From: Rhodospirillaceae bacterium UBA1479
GTDB taxonomy: Bacteria; Pseudomonadota; Alphaproteobacteria; Rhodospirillales; Casp-alpha2
Length of the DNA stretch: 64,000 nucleotides
Assembly (NCBI GenBank): GCA_002325375.1
Contig: DCRZ01000009.1
Span: forward strand, 96,156-160,155
Direction: 5' to 3'
In this document: piece after piece, positions 26,058-34,795 of the stretch
Position numbering within the stretch: position 1 is the first letter of the stretch
Layout of the letters: the number at the start of each line of letters is the position of its first letter
Notes under the pieces: model-generated
Told to the model about the DNA's origin: nothing
The model's input: the letters and a program-made list of their open reading frames with translations, nothing else
Database searches by the model: none
Position numbers and translations under genes: made by a program

Positions 26058-27170
26058 TCATTCCATCGCCGCCATGAAACCCGATATTACCGCGTCCGTG
26101 GACGGTTGGTCGACCCAGCGCAACACGGCCAGGATATCCAGGTCCTGGTCGATCCAGATCAGGTTGGTGCCGGCCCCCATGGCGAAGAAGCTGCTTTCCG
26201 GGGCCGATGGATACTGGGCCCGGTCCGTGTTCAGCCACCACAGGTAGCCGTAGACGGGATTGAGCGGGCAGGGCGTGCGCAGGGCCAACACCCAGCCCTC
26301 GGGCAGGAGGCGATGGCCGTTCCACACGCCGTCTTCCTTGATCAACAGGCCGAACCGGGCATGGTCGAGGGACGAAATCTGTAGCCCGCCGCCCCAATGG
26401 GTGCCGCCGGGCACGGAAATCATCTCGACCCCGTCGATGGTGACACCGGAATTGCGGTAGCCCATCCAGCGCCAATCGTCCGATGCCCCGATCGGGGCCA
26501 TGATGGAATCGCGCAGAACCTCGGGCAGGGGGCGGCGGAATACGTGCAGCAGGGCAAGCGCCAGCACGTTCACGCGCACGTCGTTGTATTCCCAATAGGT
26601 GCCGGGGGCGCCCAGGTCACGCTTCTGGCCCTTTTTCAATTCGCCGCCGCCATGGCCGAGGGTGCGGAAATGATCGACCTGATCGGGCTTGGAAAACAGG
26701 GTGCCCTGCCATTCCGACGTTTGGGTCAAAAGGTGGCGCCAGGTGATCGATGCATTCTGTTCCGACGTGAACCAGTCGCCGTCCACATAGCCCGCGACGG
26801 TGTCGTCCAGGTCGGAAATCAGCCCCTCGCCAACCGCCAGGCCGGCCAGTACGGCCAGGTAGCTTTTGGCGATGGAAAAGGTCATGTCGGCGCGCGTCGG
26901 GTCGCCCCACTGCGTGACGATGCGTCCCCCCCGGATGAACAGGCCCGCCGGCCCGCCCCGAGGGGCGACGGTGCCGAGAATTTCGTTCCACGGCGGCGGT
27001 TCGTGCTGGGTCAGGGTCGGCAGGAATTCGGCGCGGTCGAGGTCGCGCGGCCAGGATGTCTCCGCATTTTCGGCGAAGGTCACGGCCTCACTCAGGCGGC
27101 CTGGATACAAGCCGGCCTGTTCCGCGGGGACGGTTTCCCAGCCCTGGCCGGGAGGCGGGAAATAGGTCAT
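26058..27170 (-). CDS. Serine hydrolase, class C beta-lactamase-like
   Basis: The 370-residue protein has the penicillin-binding-like fold: nucleophile motif SIAK (SxxK, near 98-101) in ADMTFSIAKSYLAVLAGLA and the second motif Tyr-Asn in WEYNDVRVNVLAL. The third motif, usually KTG or HxG, is less clear; GGTHWGGG near 258 is a candidate. There is no signal peptide, so it acts in the cytosol, as do EstB-type esterases and amide hydrolases of this family. ATGA overlap (27167-27170) with the upstream gntR shows translational coupling. Confidence 0.88.
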   Translation of the reverse strand: MTYFPPPGQGWETVPAEQAGLYPGRLSEAVTFAENAETSWPRDLDRAEFLPTLTQHEPPPWNEILGTVAPRGGPAGLFIRGGRIVTQWGDPTRADMTFSIAKSYLAVLAGLAVGEGLISDLDDTVAGYVDGDWFTSEQNASITWRHLLTQTSEWQGTLFSKPDQVDHFRTLGHGGGELKKGQKRDLGAPGTYWEYNDVRVNVLALALLHVFRRPLPEVLRDSIMAPIGASDDWRWMGYRNSGVTIDGVEMISVPGGTHWGGGLQISSLDHARFGLLIKEDGVWNGHRLLPEGWVLALRTPCPLNPVYGYLWWLNTDRAQYPSAPESSFFAMGAGTNLIWIDQDLDILAVLRWVDQPSTDAVISGFMAAME

Positions 27171-27859
27171 TCCGATTTGTCCTCGGACAGCTTTACGTCG
27201 CGCTGGTCGCCCAGCAGCTTGAGCCGCGCCTTCTCCGCCTTGGCGATGTGCTTGCGGGCCAGGCGTTCGGCCTTTTCCGGTTCGCGCGCGCGGATGGCGT
27301 CCATCAGGGCGCGGTGTTCCTCGTGCGCCGTGTCCGCCCGGTCGGGGAAGGAATAGGTCGTGCCTTTCAGCAGCGCCAGCGCGTCGGACAACGCCGCCGC
27401 CGATTTCAGGAGATAGCGGTTGTGCGCGGCTTGGAACAGAGCTTCGTGGAACTTGCGGTTGGCCTCGGCCATCTGGGCGGCATCGCCCTTGCCCGGGGCG
27501 GCCGCGGCCAGGCAATCTTCCATATAGGCCAGCTCCGGCTCCGACGCGTGCTGCGCGGCGAGGCGTGCCGCGGCACCGTCCAGAACGCGGCGCATGGCGT
27601 AGAATTCGACCACCTGCTGCTGATCCAACTCGGCGACGACGACTCCGCGCCAGGGTTCGAACACCAGAAGCCCGTCCGCCTGCAAACGGCGAAGCGCTTC
27701 GCGTACGGGGGTGCGGCTGACGTTCAGCCAGGCCGCGACCTCGGTCTCGCGGATTCGCGTGCCCGGAGGATACCGCCCGGCGCGGATCGCGTCCCGCAGG
27801 CGCGCATGGACGAATTCGCCGCGCGACAGTTGTTCCGTAGTGTCGTCCTTGCCGGTCAT
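27167..27859 (-). CDS. GntR-family transcriptional regulator, FCD subfamily
   Basis: The 230 residues start with a GntR winged helix (about 12-78, with ETEVAAWLNVSRTPVREALR as the recognition part) and end in the all-helical FCD domain with its metal/ligand His residues in ANRKFHEALFQAAHN, EEHRALMDAI and ARKHIAKAE. FCD regulators usually sense organic acids and repress catabolic genes. It sits in the unit thioesterase-gntR-serine hydrolase-PhyH, next to the divergent TAXI-amidase-hydrolase unit. TGTATACA between the two units (28391-28398) fits its operator. Confidence 0.93.
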   Translation of the reverse strand: MTGKDDTTEQLSRGEFVHARLRDAIRAGRYPPGTRIRETEVAAWLNVSRTPVREALRRLQADGLLVFEPWRGVVVAELDQQQVVEFYAMRRVLDGAAARLAAQHASEPELAYMEDCLAAAAPGKGDAAQMAEANRKFHEALFQAAHNRYLLKSAAALSDALALLKGTTYSFPDRADTAHEEHRALMDAIRAREPEKAERLARKHIAKAEKARLKLLGDQRDVKLSEDKSE

Positions 27860-28312
27860 TTACCCCCCTGCCGCTTCGTTGAGTTGACGTTCCAATTCCG
27901 CCCGTACATCGGCGGGAATGGGGCAGGGCTTGCGCGTTGCCAGATCGATGAACACGTTGATGCTTTCCGCGGTGCCGTGCAGATGGCCGTCCTTGAACAG
28001 GCCGGTGCCGATGGTGATTGAGGAGTTTCCGATCCGCTTGATGCAGGTGCCGACATCGACGGTGCCCGGGTAATGCATTTCTGCGCGGAAATCGATGATT
28101 ACGCGGGCCAGGACGAAATCGATGCCGGGATGCGTGTCCGGTTTCAGATATTGGGTGACGAAAGCGTTGCGCCCCGCCTCGACGAAGGCGGCGTAGGAAA
28201 CGTTGTTCACGTGTCCCATACTGTCCTGGTCGGAAAATCGGAGGGTGACCGGCGTCCAATGGCGGAACGTTTCCGCACGGGTCGTGTCGATTGTCGGCGA
28301 ATGGTCGTTCAT
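27860..28312 (-). CDS. Acyl-CoA thioesterase (4HBT hot-dog fold)
   Basis: The 150-residue protein has the hot-dog thioesterase pattern RFSDQDSMGHVNNVSYAAF near 25-43, where the Asp/Gln acts in catalysis. It hydrolyses an acyl-CoA to free acid and CoA, in the cytosol, usually as a tetramer. Its stop codon abuts the gntR start with no spacing, and it is the first gene of that unit. GGGGAAGC precedes the ATG. Confidence 0.9.
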   Translation of the reverse strand: MNDHSPTIDTTRAETFRHWTPVTLRFSDQDSMGHVNNVSYAAFVEAGRNAFVTQYLKPDTHPGIDFVLARVIIDFRAEMHYPGTVDVGTCIKRIGNSSITIGTGLFKDGHLHGTAESINVFIDLATRKPCPIPADVRAELERQLNEAAGG

Positions 28313-28388
28313 TGGTGGATTGCTTCCCCCATTTTATGTCTGCGCACCCCTGTTTTTTTAGGGGGGTTCTTTGTCAGCGTACAATACC

Positions 28389-28400
28389 AATGTATACAAT
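28389..28400. promoter_or_regulatory. GntR operator candidate between the divergent catabolic units
   Basis: AATGTATACAAT contains the palindromic core TGTATACA (28391-28398), with a further GTACAAT half-site just upstream at about 28379. It lies between the thioesterase-gntR unit and the TAXI-amidase unit and could control both. The core is shared with 10244-10253 upstream of the SDR. Confidence 0.5.
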
Positions 28401-28486
28401 AATTGTCTTGGTCGTCAGGGGGAAAACCGCCTTGCTCTGTTGCTTCGGCGGATGAAATTGAGGACCATGATGGGGGAAGGGTACGC

Positions 28487-29551
28487 ATGAACATTGGAAA
28501 GACGAACCGACTGCGGGTGATCCGTTGTTTGGCTGTCGTGGCGGCGCTGGCAGGGGGATTTGCTCTTTGGCTGTATTCCGGCCCTGCCGGGGCACAGAAG
28601 ATGCTGTTCTTCCGGATCGCCAGCGGTGCAGCCGGCGGCACGTATTTTCCCATGGCGGGTCTGTTGGCCCAGGTGATTTCCAATCCGCCGGGGGCGCGAA
28701 GCTGCACCAAGGGCGGCAACTGCGGCATGGAAGGACTGGTCGCCTTCGCCCAATCGACCCATGGCTCCGTCGCCAATGTTTCCGCACTTGATGCGGATCA
28801 GGTCGAATCCGCCTTTGTTCAGTCCGATGTGACTTTTTGGGCCTATACGGGCACGGGGCCGTTCACCGGCAAAAAGGCGTTCAAGAAGCTCTGCGTTCTG
28901 TCCAGCCTCTACCCGGAACACGTCCATGTGGTCGCGGGCAAGGACCGGGGCATCAAGTCCGTTTACGACCTGAAGGGCAAGCGGGTGTCCATCGGCCTGC
29001 CGGAATCGGGCGTTCTGGTCGGCGCGCGCTTGGTGTTGGGGGCCCACGGGCTGGTGGAAAAGCGCGATTTCATGCCGGAATACGTGAAGTCCAAGACCGC
29101 CACCGAACTGGTTCGTGACGGTCATCTGGACGCCTTCATCGATGTGTCGGGCTATCCCATTGACGGTGTGTTCGAGATGGCGAACACGACGGGCCTGACC
29201 CTGGCCCCGGTGCAGGGCAAGGAACGCGCCGCCCTGATCGCCAAGGCGCCGTTCTATTCCGCCGACGTCATTCCGGGAAATACCTACAAAGGCAATCCGC
29301 GCTCCGTGGAAACCGTCAGCGTGTCCGCGCTCTGGGTGTCGCGAACCAACCTGCCGGACGATCTTCATTATGGCGTGGTCAAGGGGCTGTACGGCAACAT
29401 GCAGGCGCGGCACCTGTTGAACAACGGCCACGCCAAGGGAAAGAATTTGACCCTGGAAAGCCACCACGCCGGGGTTCCCATCCCCTATTGCCCGGGGGCC
29501 GCCCGTTTTTACAAGGAAAAGGGCGTCTACAAGGCGCCGGCCGCCCCTTAA
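28487..29551 (+). CDS. TAXI-family TRAP transporter solute-binding protein
   Basis: The 354 residues start with a signal peptide (about 12-32, ending GPAGAQ). FFRIASGAAGGTYFPMAGLL is the hallmark start of TAXI receptors, and KGKRVSIGLPESGVLVGAR near 165-183 is the hinge region. Such periplasmic receptors bring C4-dicarboxylates, glutamate or other organic anions to a fused TRAP permease. No permease gene is in the window, so the receptor is an orphan here. GGAAGG precedes the ATG at 28487. The amidase follows after 30 bases. Confidence 0.9.
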   Translation: MNIGKTNRLRVIRCLAVVAALAGGFALWLYSGPAGAQKMLFFRIASGAAGGTYFPMAGLLAQVISNPPGARSCTKGGNCGMEGLVAFAQSTHGSVANVSALDADQVESAFVQSDVTFWAYTGTGPFTGKKAFKKLCVLSSLYPEHVHVVAGKDRGIKSVYDLKGKRVSIGLPESGVLVGARLVLGAHGLVEKRDFMPEYVKSKTATELVRDGHLDAFIDVSGYPIDGVFEMANTTGLTLAPVQGKERAALIAKAPFYSADVIPGNTYKGNPRSVETVSVSALWVSRTNLPDDLHYGVVKGLYGNMQARHLLNNGHAKGKNLTLESHHAGVPIPYCPGAARFYKEKGVYKAPAAP

Positions 29552-29581
29552 GACCTCAACCCACCACAGGAAACGACCACC

Positions 29582-30898
29582 ATGGATATTTGCCGCCTTA
29601 GCGCCGAAGCCGCGCTTGCCCGTATGGAAACGGGCGACCTGACCGCCCGCGATCTGGTGCAGGCCTGCCTGGACCGCATCGCCGACCGCGAAGATGCCGT
29701 CGGCGCCTGGACGTTCCTGGACCCGGATCTGGCCCTGAGCCAGGCGGATGCCGCCGATCAGCGCCGCCGCGACGGCCAGGCGGGGCCGCTCAACGGCATT
29801 CCCGTCGGCATCAAGGACATCATCGATACGGCCGACCAGCCGACGGAGAACGGCTCCCGCCTGTGCGCCGGACGACGTCCCGACAGGGATGCGACCCTGG
29901 TCACCCTGCTGCGCGAGGCGGGGGCGGTCATCATGGGCAAATGCGTGACCACGGAATTCGCCCTGTCGGCCCCCGGAAAGACACGTAATCCGCATGATCC
30001 GGCACGCACGCCGGGGGGCTCGTCCTCGGGTTCGGCCGCCGCCGTCGGCGATTTCATGGTGCCGCTCGCCATCGGCTCGCAAACCGGCGGCTCCATGCTG
30101 CGTCCGGCGTCGTTCAACGGTGTTTACGGACTGAAACCCACCTTCGGGACGATTTCCCGCGCCGGCATGTCGCCCCTGTCCCGGCGATTGGATCATCCGG
30201 GCATCTTCGCGCGCACGCCCGAGGACGTGGCCCTGGCCGCCCGCGTCCTGATGCGCCGGGACCCGGCGGACAAGGACATGCGCGGACACGCCGGGCTGGG
30301 TGAGGCGGACCCGCTGACCGCCGCGCCGCGCCTGATGTTCGTGCGTGGGCCGGCCTGGGATCGTGGCGAAGCGGACATGCAGCGCGCGATCGAGGATCTG
30401 GCGCGCGGCCTGGGCGATGTCGTGCAAGAGGCGGAACTGCCGCCCGTCTTCGATGCCGCCCTGGCCTGCCACGGAATGGTGATGAACGGCTCGGTCGTGC
30501 AGGCCCTCGGTCCCTATTACGACCGCGACCGCGCGGGCCTGGACCCGATCACCGCCGACCGGATCGAACGCGGCCTGACCGTGACGTCCCGCGAATACCT
30601 GGACGCGCTCTATCAGGCCGAGGCGATGCAGGACGCGCTGGCGGGGGTCTTTGACGGCATCGATGCGATCCTGACCCCGGCGGCGCCCGGCCAGGCGCCC
30701 CGCGATCTGAGCCGCACGGGCGACGCATCCTTCAACGGCTATTGGACCCTTATGGGCGCGCCGGCGGCCAGCCTGCCCTTGTTGAAGGGGGCCGACGGCA
30801 TGCCCATCGGCGTGCAGGTCGTCTGTCCCTGGGGCGAGGACGCCAAACTGCTGCGTATCTGCCGCTGGCTTTCGGACAAGGTCGGGGAATGGCGGTGA
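29582..30898 (+). CDS. Amidase, amidase-signature family
   Basis: The 438 residues have the Ser-cisSer-Lys triad: Lys in PVGIKDIIDT near 77-83, the cis-Ser in GGSSSGSAAAV near 144-154 and the nucleophilic Ser in SQTGGSMLRPAS near 163-174. The family hydrolyses amides to acid and ammonia, with a wide substrate range (AtzE, AtzF and others). The last ten bases overlap the following M20-like hydrolase. Position after a TAXI receptor and before an allantoate-type amidohydrolase suggests the breakdown of an imported amide or ureide. Confidence 0.92.
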   Translation: MDICRLSAEAALARMETGDLTARDLVQACLDRIADREDAVGAWTFLDPDLALSQADAADQRRRDGQAGPLNGIPVGIKDIIDTADQPTENGSRLCAGRRPDRDATLVTLLREAGAVIMGKCVTTEFALSAPGKTRNPHDPARTPGGSSSGSAAAVGDFMVPLAIGSQTGGSMLRPASFNGVYGLKPTFGTISRAGMSPLSRRLDHPGIFARTPEDVALAARVLMRRDPADKDMRGHAGLGEADPLTAAPRLMFVRGPAWDRGEADMQRAIEDLARGLGDVVQEAELPPVFDAALACHGMVMNGSVVQALGPYYDRDRAGLDPITADRIERGLTVTSREYLDALYQAEAMQDALAGVFDGIDAILTPAAPGQAPRDLSRTGDASFNGYWTLMGAPAASLPLLKGADGMPIGVQVVCPWGEDAKLLRICRWLSDKVGEWR

Positions 30899-32145
30899 CT
30901 GTTGCCGGCATCACGGCGCCGGTGAACGGCGACCGCCTGTGGCGGTCTCTCATGGACATGGCCGAAATCGGCGCGACAGCGGGTGGCGGGGTCGGCCGCA
31001 TCGCGCTCAGCGATCTCGACAAGGCGAGCCGGGATCTGTTCGTCGGCTGGTGCCGGGAGGCTGGCCTTGCGGTCCGCATCGACCGCATGGGGAATATCAT
31101 CGGCCGCCGCGCGGGTGCGGATGACGATGCCCCCCCGGTGGTCACGGGCAGCCATCTGGACAGTCAGCCGCTCGGCGGCAAGTTCGATGGGGCCTACGGC
31201 GTGCTGGCCGGGCTGGAGGTCGTGCGCGCCTTGAACGATGCCGGCATCACCACGCGCGCCCCGCTTGAAATCGTCGACTGGACGGACGAGGAGGGCGTGC
31301 GCTTCACCGCCGGCGTTGTCGCGTCGGGGGTTTATGCGGGGCAGTTTGACCTGGATTACGGGCTCAATCTGCCGGACCGCGAAGACACGACCACGCTGGG
31401 CCGGGAATTGGCGCGCATCGGCTATGACGGCGACGCCCCTTGCGGCGGTTATCCCATTTCGGCGTTCTTCGAGGCCCATATCGAACAAGGCCCTATTCTG
31501 GAGCGGGAAGGTGCCGTCATCGGGGCCGTGCTTGGTGCCCAGGGGCGGCGCTGCCACACCATTACGGTGACCGGTGAGGAAGGCCACGCCGGGACGCTGC
31601 CGATGACCCTGCGCCGCGACGCCCTGGTCGGGGCGGCCCGCATGATCGACGGACTTAACCGCCTGGCCTTCGATTTCGACCCCCTGCCGGTCATCACCGC
31701 GGGCTATTTGCAGGTACGGCCCAATTCCCGCAACACGGTGCCGGGGCGGGTGACCTTTTCCGTCGACATTCGCCATCCGGACAACGCCCTGTTGGCCGAC
31801 ATCTGCGCCCGCGCGGAATCATTGTGCCGGCGTCTTGCCGAGGAGGCCGGGGTGGCGGTGGAGATTGCGGAGATGTTTGGCCGTGATTCGGTCGCTTTCG
31901 ACCCCGACTGTGTCGAGGCCGTGCGTGCCGCTGCGAAGCGGCTTGACCTGGTTTGCCGCGACATCCATTCGGGCGCCGGACACGACGCCTGCAATCTGGC
32001 GCACATCGCCCCCACCGGCATGATCTTCGTGCCCTGCAAGGACGGGATCAGCCACAACGAGCGTGAGGCGGCGACGCCCGGCGATCTGGCGGCGGGATGT
32101 CAGGTGTTGCTGGAAGCGATGGTCGCCCGGGCGGGGATTGCCTGA
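30889..32145 (+). CDS. M20-family Zn-dependent hydrolase (allantoate amidohydrolase/N-carbamoyl-amino-acid hydrolase type)
   Basis: The 418-residue protein has the metal-site motifs of this group: GSHLDSQPLGGKFDGAYGV near 85-103, VDWTDEEGVRF near 127-137 (metal-binding Glu and general base), FEAHIEQGP near 187-195, SGAGHDA and GISHNEREA in the C-terminal part. Relatives split the ureido group of allantoate, ureidoglycine, beta-ureidopropionate or carbamoyl amino acids. The ATG at 30889 overlaps the amidase end. With the amidase it would release ammonia and carbon skeleton from a ureide or imide. Confidence 0.9.
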   Translation: MAVTVAGITAPVNGDRLWRSLMDMAEIGATAGGGVGRIALSDLDKASRDLFVGWCREAGLAVRIDRMGNIIGRRAGADDDAPPVVTGSHLDSQPLGGKFDGAYGVLAGLEVVRALNDAGITTRAPLEIVDWTDEEGVRFTAGVVASGVYAGQFDLDYGLNLPDREDTTTLGRELARIGYDGDAPCGGYPISAFFEAHIEQGPILEREGAVIGAVLGAQGRRCHTITVTGEEGHAGTLPMTLRRDALVGAARMIDGLNRLAFDFDPLPVITAGYLQVRPNSRNTVPGRVTFSVDIRHPDNALLADICARAESLCRRLAEEAGVAVEIAEMFGRDSVAFDPDCVEAVRAAAKRLDLVCRDIHSGAGHDACNLAHIAPTGMIFVPCKDGISHNEREAATPGDLAAGCQVLLEAMVARAGIA

Positions 32146-32187
32146 TCCGAAGATCAGGTCAACCGGCACCAGAGGTCAAAGCCGGGG

Positions 32188-32652
32188 TCAGTCTTCCTCG
32201 CCGCCCAGGGAGCGGACAAGATCGACGATCCGGCGTCGGACCTTGGGGTTGCCGACGGCGTAATAGGCGCGGACCAGTTCCAGGGTCTCGCGGCGGGCCA
32301 TGGGGTCCCGTTCCAGCGCATCCTGCGGCAAATCGGACAGGCCGATCTGCATCTGTCCTTCGTGGGTGCGGATTTGCGAGGGCAGTTCCTCGAAGAAATA
32401 GGCGACCGGCACGTCGAGAATACGCGAAAACATGTACAACCGGCTGGCGCCGATGCGGTTGGCGCCGCGCTCGTACTTCTGAATTTGCTGGAAGGTCAGG
32501 CCGACCGCGTCGCCAAGCTTTTCCTGGCTCATGCCAAGGAGTGTTCGGCGCAGGCGCAGGCGTTGGCCGACGTGAATATCAACCGGGTTGGAAACGCCCG
32601 GGGGAAGCCGCTTTTGTCGGTGGCTTTCGTTCTTGCTTGAGGCTCTAGGCAT
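32188..32652 (-). CDS. XRE-family transcriptional regulator (copy 2)
   Basis: The 154 residues are clearly paralogous to the regulator at 21117-21575: both share LTFQQIQKYERGANRIGASR, the preceding NPVDIHVG/HPVDIHVG segment, and the region VPVAYFF after the HTH. The C-terminal halves differ more but keep AYYAVGNPKVRRRIVD versus AYYSIDNPRKRRAVHD. AAGGA lies before the ATG at 32652. It is alone, with the M20 hydrolase ending 42 bases away on the other strand. Confidence 0.92.
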   Translation of the reverse strand: MPRASSKNESHRQKRLPPGVSNPVDIHVGQRLRLRRTLLGMSQEKLGDAVGLTFQQIQKYERGANRIGASRLYMFSRILDVPVAYFFEELPSQIRTHEGQMQIGLSDLPQDALERDPMARRETLELVRAYYAVGNPKVRRRIVDLVRSLGGEED

Positions 32653-32981
32653 TTGTTTTCCTTTTTGCGCCCCTGGGTTGTACCTGTGCGCGTTATCTTT
32701 GCAAGCCCTCCCGCCGTGCATATGATTATACCACATCGGAGGATGAGCCGGAGTGAACTTTCAAGGAGAAATTAGTATTGTATGCATATTATTACAACGT
32801 ATTTTGCAAATTTCGTCGATAGGTATTGGGGAAAACCTGCCGCGATTTATTCCCCGGATTTCCGGAGAATTGCATATGAAGTTGGGACGTTTATCAATTC
32901 CCACAACCCTGTTGACCCCTAAGAGCCAGCAAACGACAATCAATTGCTCCAGAGAAAAAAACAGACGCGAGGGGGCGTTTC
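32653..32981. promoter_or_regulatory. Intergenic region between divergent XRE copy 2 and a small gene
   Basis: These 329 bases hold no convincing gene; short frames present conflict with each other and lack ribosome sites. The section at about 32755-32945 is richer in A and T than the genome average and includes TTGTATGCATATTATTAC-like sequence. It should carry promoters for both flanking genes. Confidence 0.5.
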
Positions 32982-33272
32982 ATGGCCGAGGAGCATTTGG
33001 ACGAGCATTTTGTTGAACTCGTCTCCAGCGTGTCGCACGCGAACGGGGTTTTCCGTATAACCCTGGCCCAGCAGGTCGAAGGCGGTGCCTCGCGGCAGAT
33101 CACCCGCCTGCTGATTCCGGCCAACCAGCTTCAGGCCGTGCTGCGCGGCGTGGCCGACGGCGCCAACGAAATCCGTGAAAAGCTGCAAAACCAGGCGAAG
33201 GATGCGGGCGACAAGGATGGGGCGGCCCCGGCCAAGAAAAAGCCCGCAGGCAAAGCCGCCGCGAAAAAATAG
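32982..33272 (+). CDS. Small hypothetical protein with Lys/Ala-rich C terminus
   Basis: The 96-residue protein has a compact N-terminal part, VELVSSVSHANGVFRITLAQ then RLLIPANQLQAVLRGVADG, that looks like a small beta-alpha fold, followed by a basic tail (PAKKKPAGKAAAKK). It may bind nucleic acid or act with a membrane or polymer, but no family is certain. A GAGGGGG ribosome site precedes the ATG by six bases. It converges with the HlyD gene 33 bases later. Confidence 0.75.
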   Translation: MAEEHLDEHFVELVSSVSHANGVFRITLAQQVEGGASRQITRLLIPANQLQAVLRGVADGANEIREKLQNQAKDAGDKDGAAPAKKKPAGKAAAKK

Positions 33273-33305
33273 GCGAACCCGCCGAATTCTTCCGAAAGGG
33301 CCGCC

Positions 33306-34793
33306 TCAGCGTTCGCCCAGGGCGTCGTCCAGATTGGCCAGCAGCGGATCAACCAGATAGCGCAGCACCGTGCGCGTGCCGGTCTGGATGCTGGCCACCA
33401 CCTGCATACCGGGAAACAGGTTATAGACCAGGGAACCGCGGCTGAAATGGTCGCTTTCCGTGGCGATGCGGACCTTGTAGTAGGGGTTGCCGTCCGGCGT
33501 TTGAAGGGTGTCGGGGCTGACGTGGATCACGGTCCCCTTGAGCGCGCCGAAGCGCATGGCGTCGCCCGATGCCAGCTTGACCATGGCCGCCTGTCCCGGC
33601 ACGACATAGCCGATATCCTGGGTCTGCAGTTTGGCCTCGATGATCAGCTTGTCGCCCGCGGGCACGATATCGACGACCGGGTCGCCCGGCCGGATCACGC
33701 CGCCCACGGTGACCACGTGCAGGGTCTTGACCGTACCGTCCACCGGCGAGCGCACGACCGTGCGCTGCAGGTTGTCGCGGAATTTCTGGATGCGCTGGGT
33801 CAGTTCGCGGAAATTCAACTGCGCCTCGTCCAACAGGCGCTGTGTTTCCTTGTTGAATTCGCTGGTCACGCTTTCCAACACCGCCTGGGCCTCCTTGCGG
33901 GCGGCATCGGCGCGCAGCAATGACGCCTCGTCCGTCTCGATCCCGCCGCGCAGCTGTTCGGCCTCTTTCAACAGGTTCAGATGGACGAACCGGTTGGTCA
34001 GGTCGCGCTTCAACAGGCCTTCGCTGATCCGCACCTGTTCATCAACCAGTTTCAGGCTTTTGCCCGCGTTGGTGATGCGGGTCTTGATCTCGTGGATTTC
34101 CTGGGTCCGCTGCACGATCGCGGCGTTCTGGCGTTTGAGGTCGCCCAGGTGCTTTTCCAAATCCGCCTGAAAGCGCTGCCGCGCCGAATTGGCCAAATCG
34201 GGGCGGTCGCGCACCAGTTCCGGATCCAGGGTAAGGGTCCGGTCCCCGCGCAACAGGGCGCGCAGGCGCGCCAGGTCGAAGCGCAGCGACACCAGCCGTT
34301 CGCCCAATTCGCCGACGTCGGCGTTGCTGGCCGTCGGTTCCAGCACGACCAGCTCCTGGCCGGCCGTCACCTTGCCGCCCTCGACCACCTTGATCGTGCG
34401 TACGATGCCGCCTTCCAAGTGCTGGATGGTTTTGACCTGGGTCGAGGGAATGACCTCTCCCAACGCCATGGACACGATGTCGATCTCGCTGATTGCCGAC
34501 CAGATGCCGAAGCTGACGACCATCGCGGCGCAGAGCCCGAACACGGCATGGGTCTTGAACGGGATCGTTTCAGACGGCCGGTAGCCCCCGTCGGCGGGGG
34601 CGTCACTGGGCGTTTCCGCCCCGCCCGGACCACCTGCCCCGTCGGGGGTGGGTCCATGCGGCGGCGGGGTGCCGTCGGCGGTTTTTTTCGCCATGTAGGC
34701 GGCCGCCGTCGATGCCGCCGCTTCGGGCACGGCGCGGGCCTTTTCCATCAGTTCCTTGAGCCGCCCGGCGGCGGCGACAGGGTTTCCGGCCAT
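33306..34793 (-). CDS. Type I secretion periplasmic adaptor (HlyD family)
   Basis: This 495-residue adaptor has a long Pro/Gly/Ala-rich cytosolic N terminus (about 1-75), one membrane helix (THAVFGLCAAMVVSFGIWSA, about 80-99), and the HlyD core: GEVIPSTQVKTIQHLEGGIV near 112-131, a long coiled coil (about 145-340) and the C-terminal beta barrel beginning VRSPVDGTVKTLHVV near 348. It links the ABC exporter to an outer-membrane TolC-type channel, not encoded here. It starts two bases after the ABC gene and is the third gene of the giant-protein secretion unit. Confidence 0.93.
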   Translation of the reverse strand: MAGNPVAAAGRLKELMEKARAVPEAAASTAAAYMAKKTADGTPPPHGPTPDGAGGPGGAETPSDAPADGGYRPSETIPFKTHAVFGLCAAMVVSFGIWSAISEIDIVSMALGEVIPSTQVKTIQHLEGGIVRTIKVVEGGKVTAGQELVVLEPTASNADVGELGERLVSLRFDLARLRALLRGDRTLTLDPELVRDRPDLANSARQRFQADLEKHLGDLKRQNAAIVQRTQEIHEIKTRITNAGKSLKLVDEQVRISEGLLKRDLTNRFVHLNLLKEAEQLRGGIETDEASLLRADAARKEAQAVLESVTSEFNKETQRLLDEAQLNFRELTQRIQKFRDNLQRTVVRSPVDGTVKTLHVVTVGGVIRPGDPVVDIVPAGDKLIIEAKLQTQDIGYVVPGQAAMVKLASGDAMRFGALKGTVIHVSPDTLQTPDGNPYYKVRIATESDHFSRGSLVYNLFPGMQVVASIQTGTRTVLRYLVDPLLANLDDALGER

Positions 34794-34795
34794 GG

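Noticed and set aside
28346..28368. CCCCT/AGGGG hairpin with a T-run
   Set aside because: The T-run is inside the loop, not after the stem, so it is not a factor-independent terminator.
28415..30472. Minus-strand frame of 685 codons across the TAXI and amidase genes
   Set aside because: Antisense of two well-supported genes.
32753..33016. 87-codon plus-strand frame upstream of the small Lys-rich protein
   Set aside because: It overlaps the better-supported start at 32982 in another phase; composition is not coding-like.
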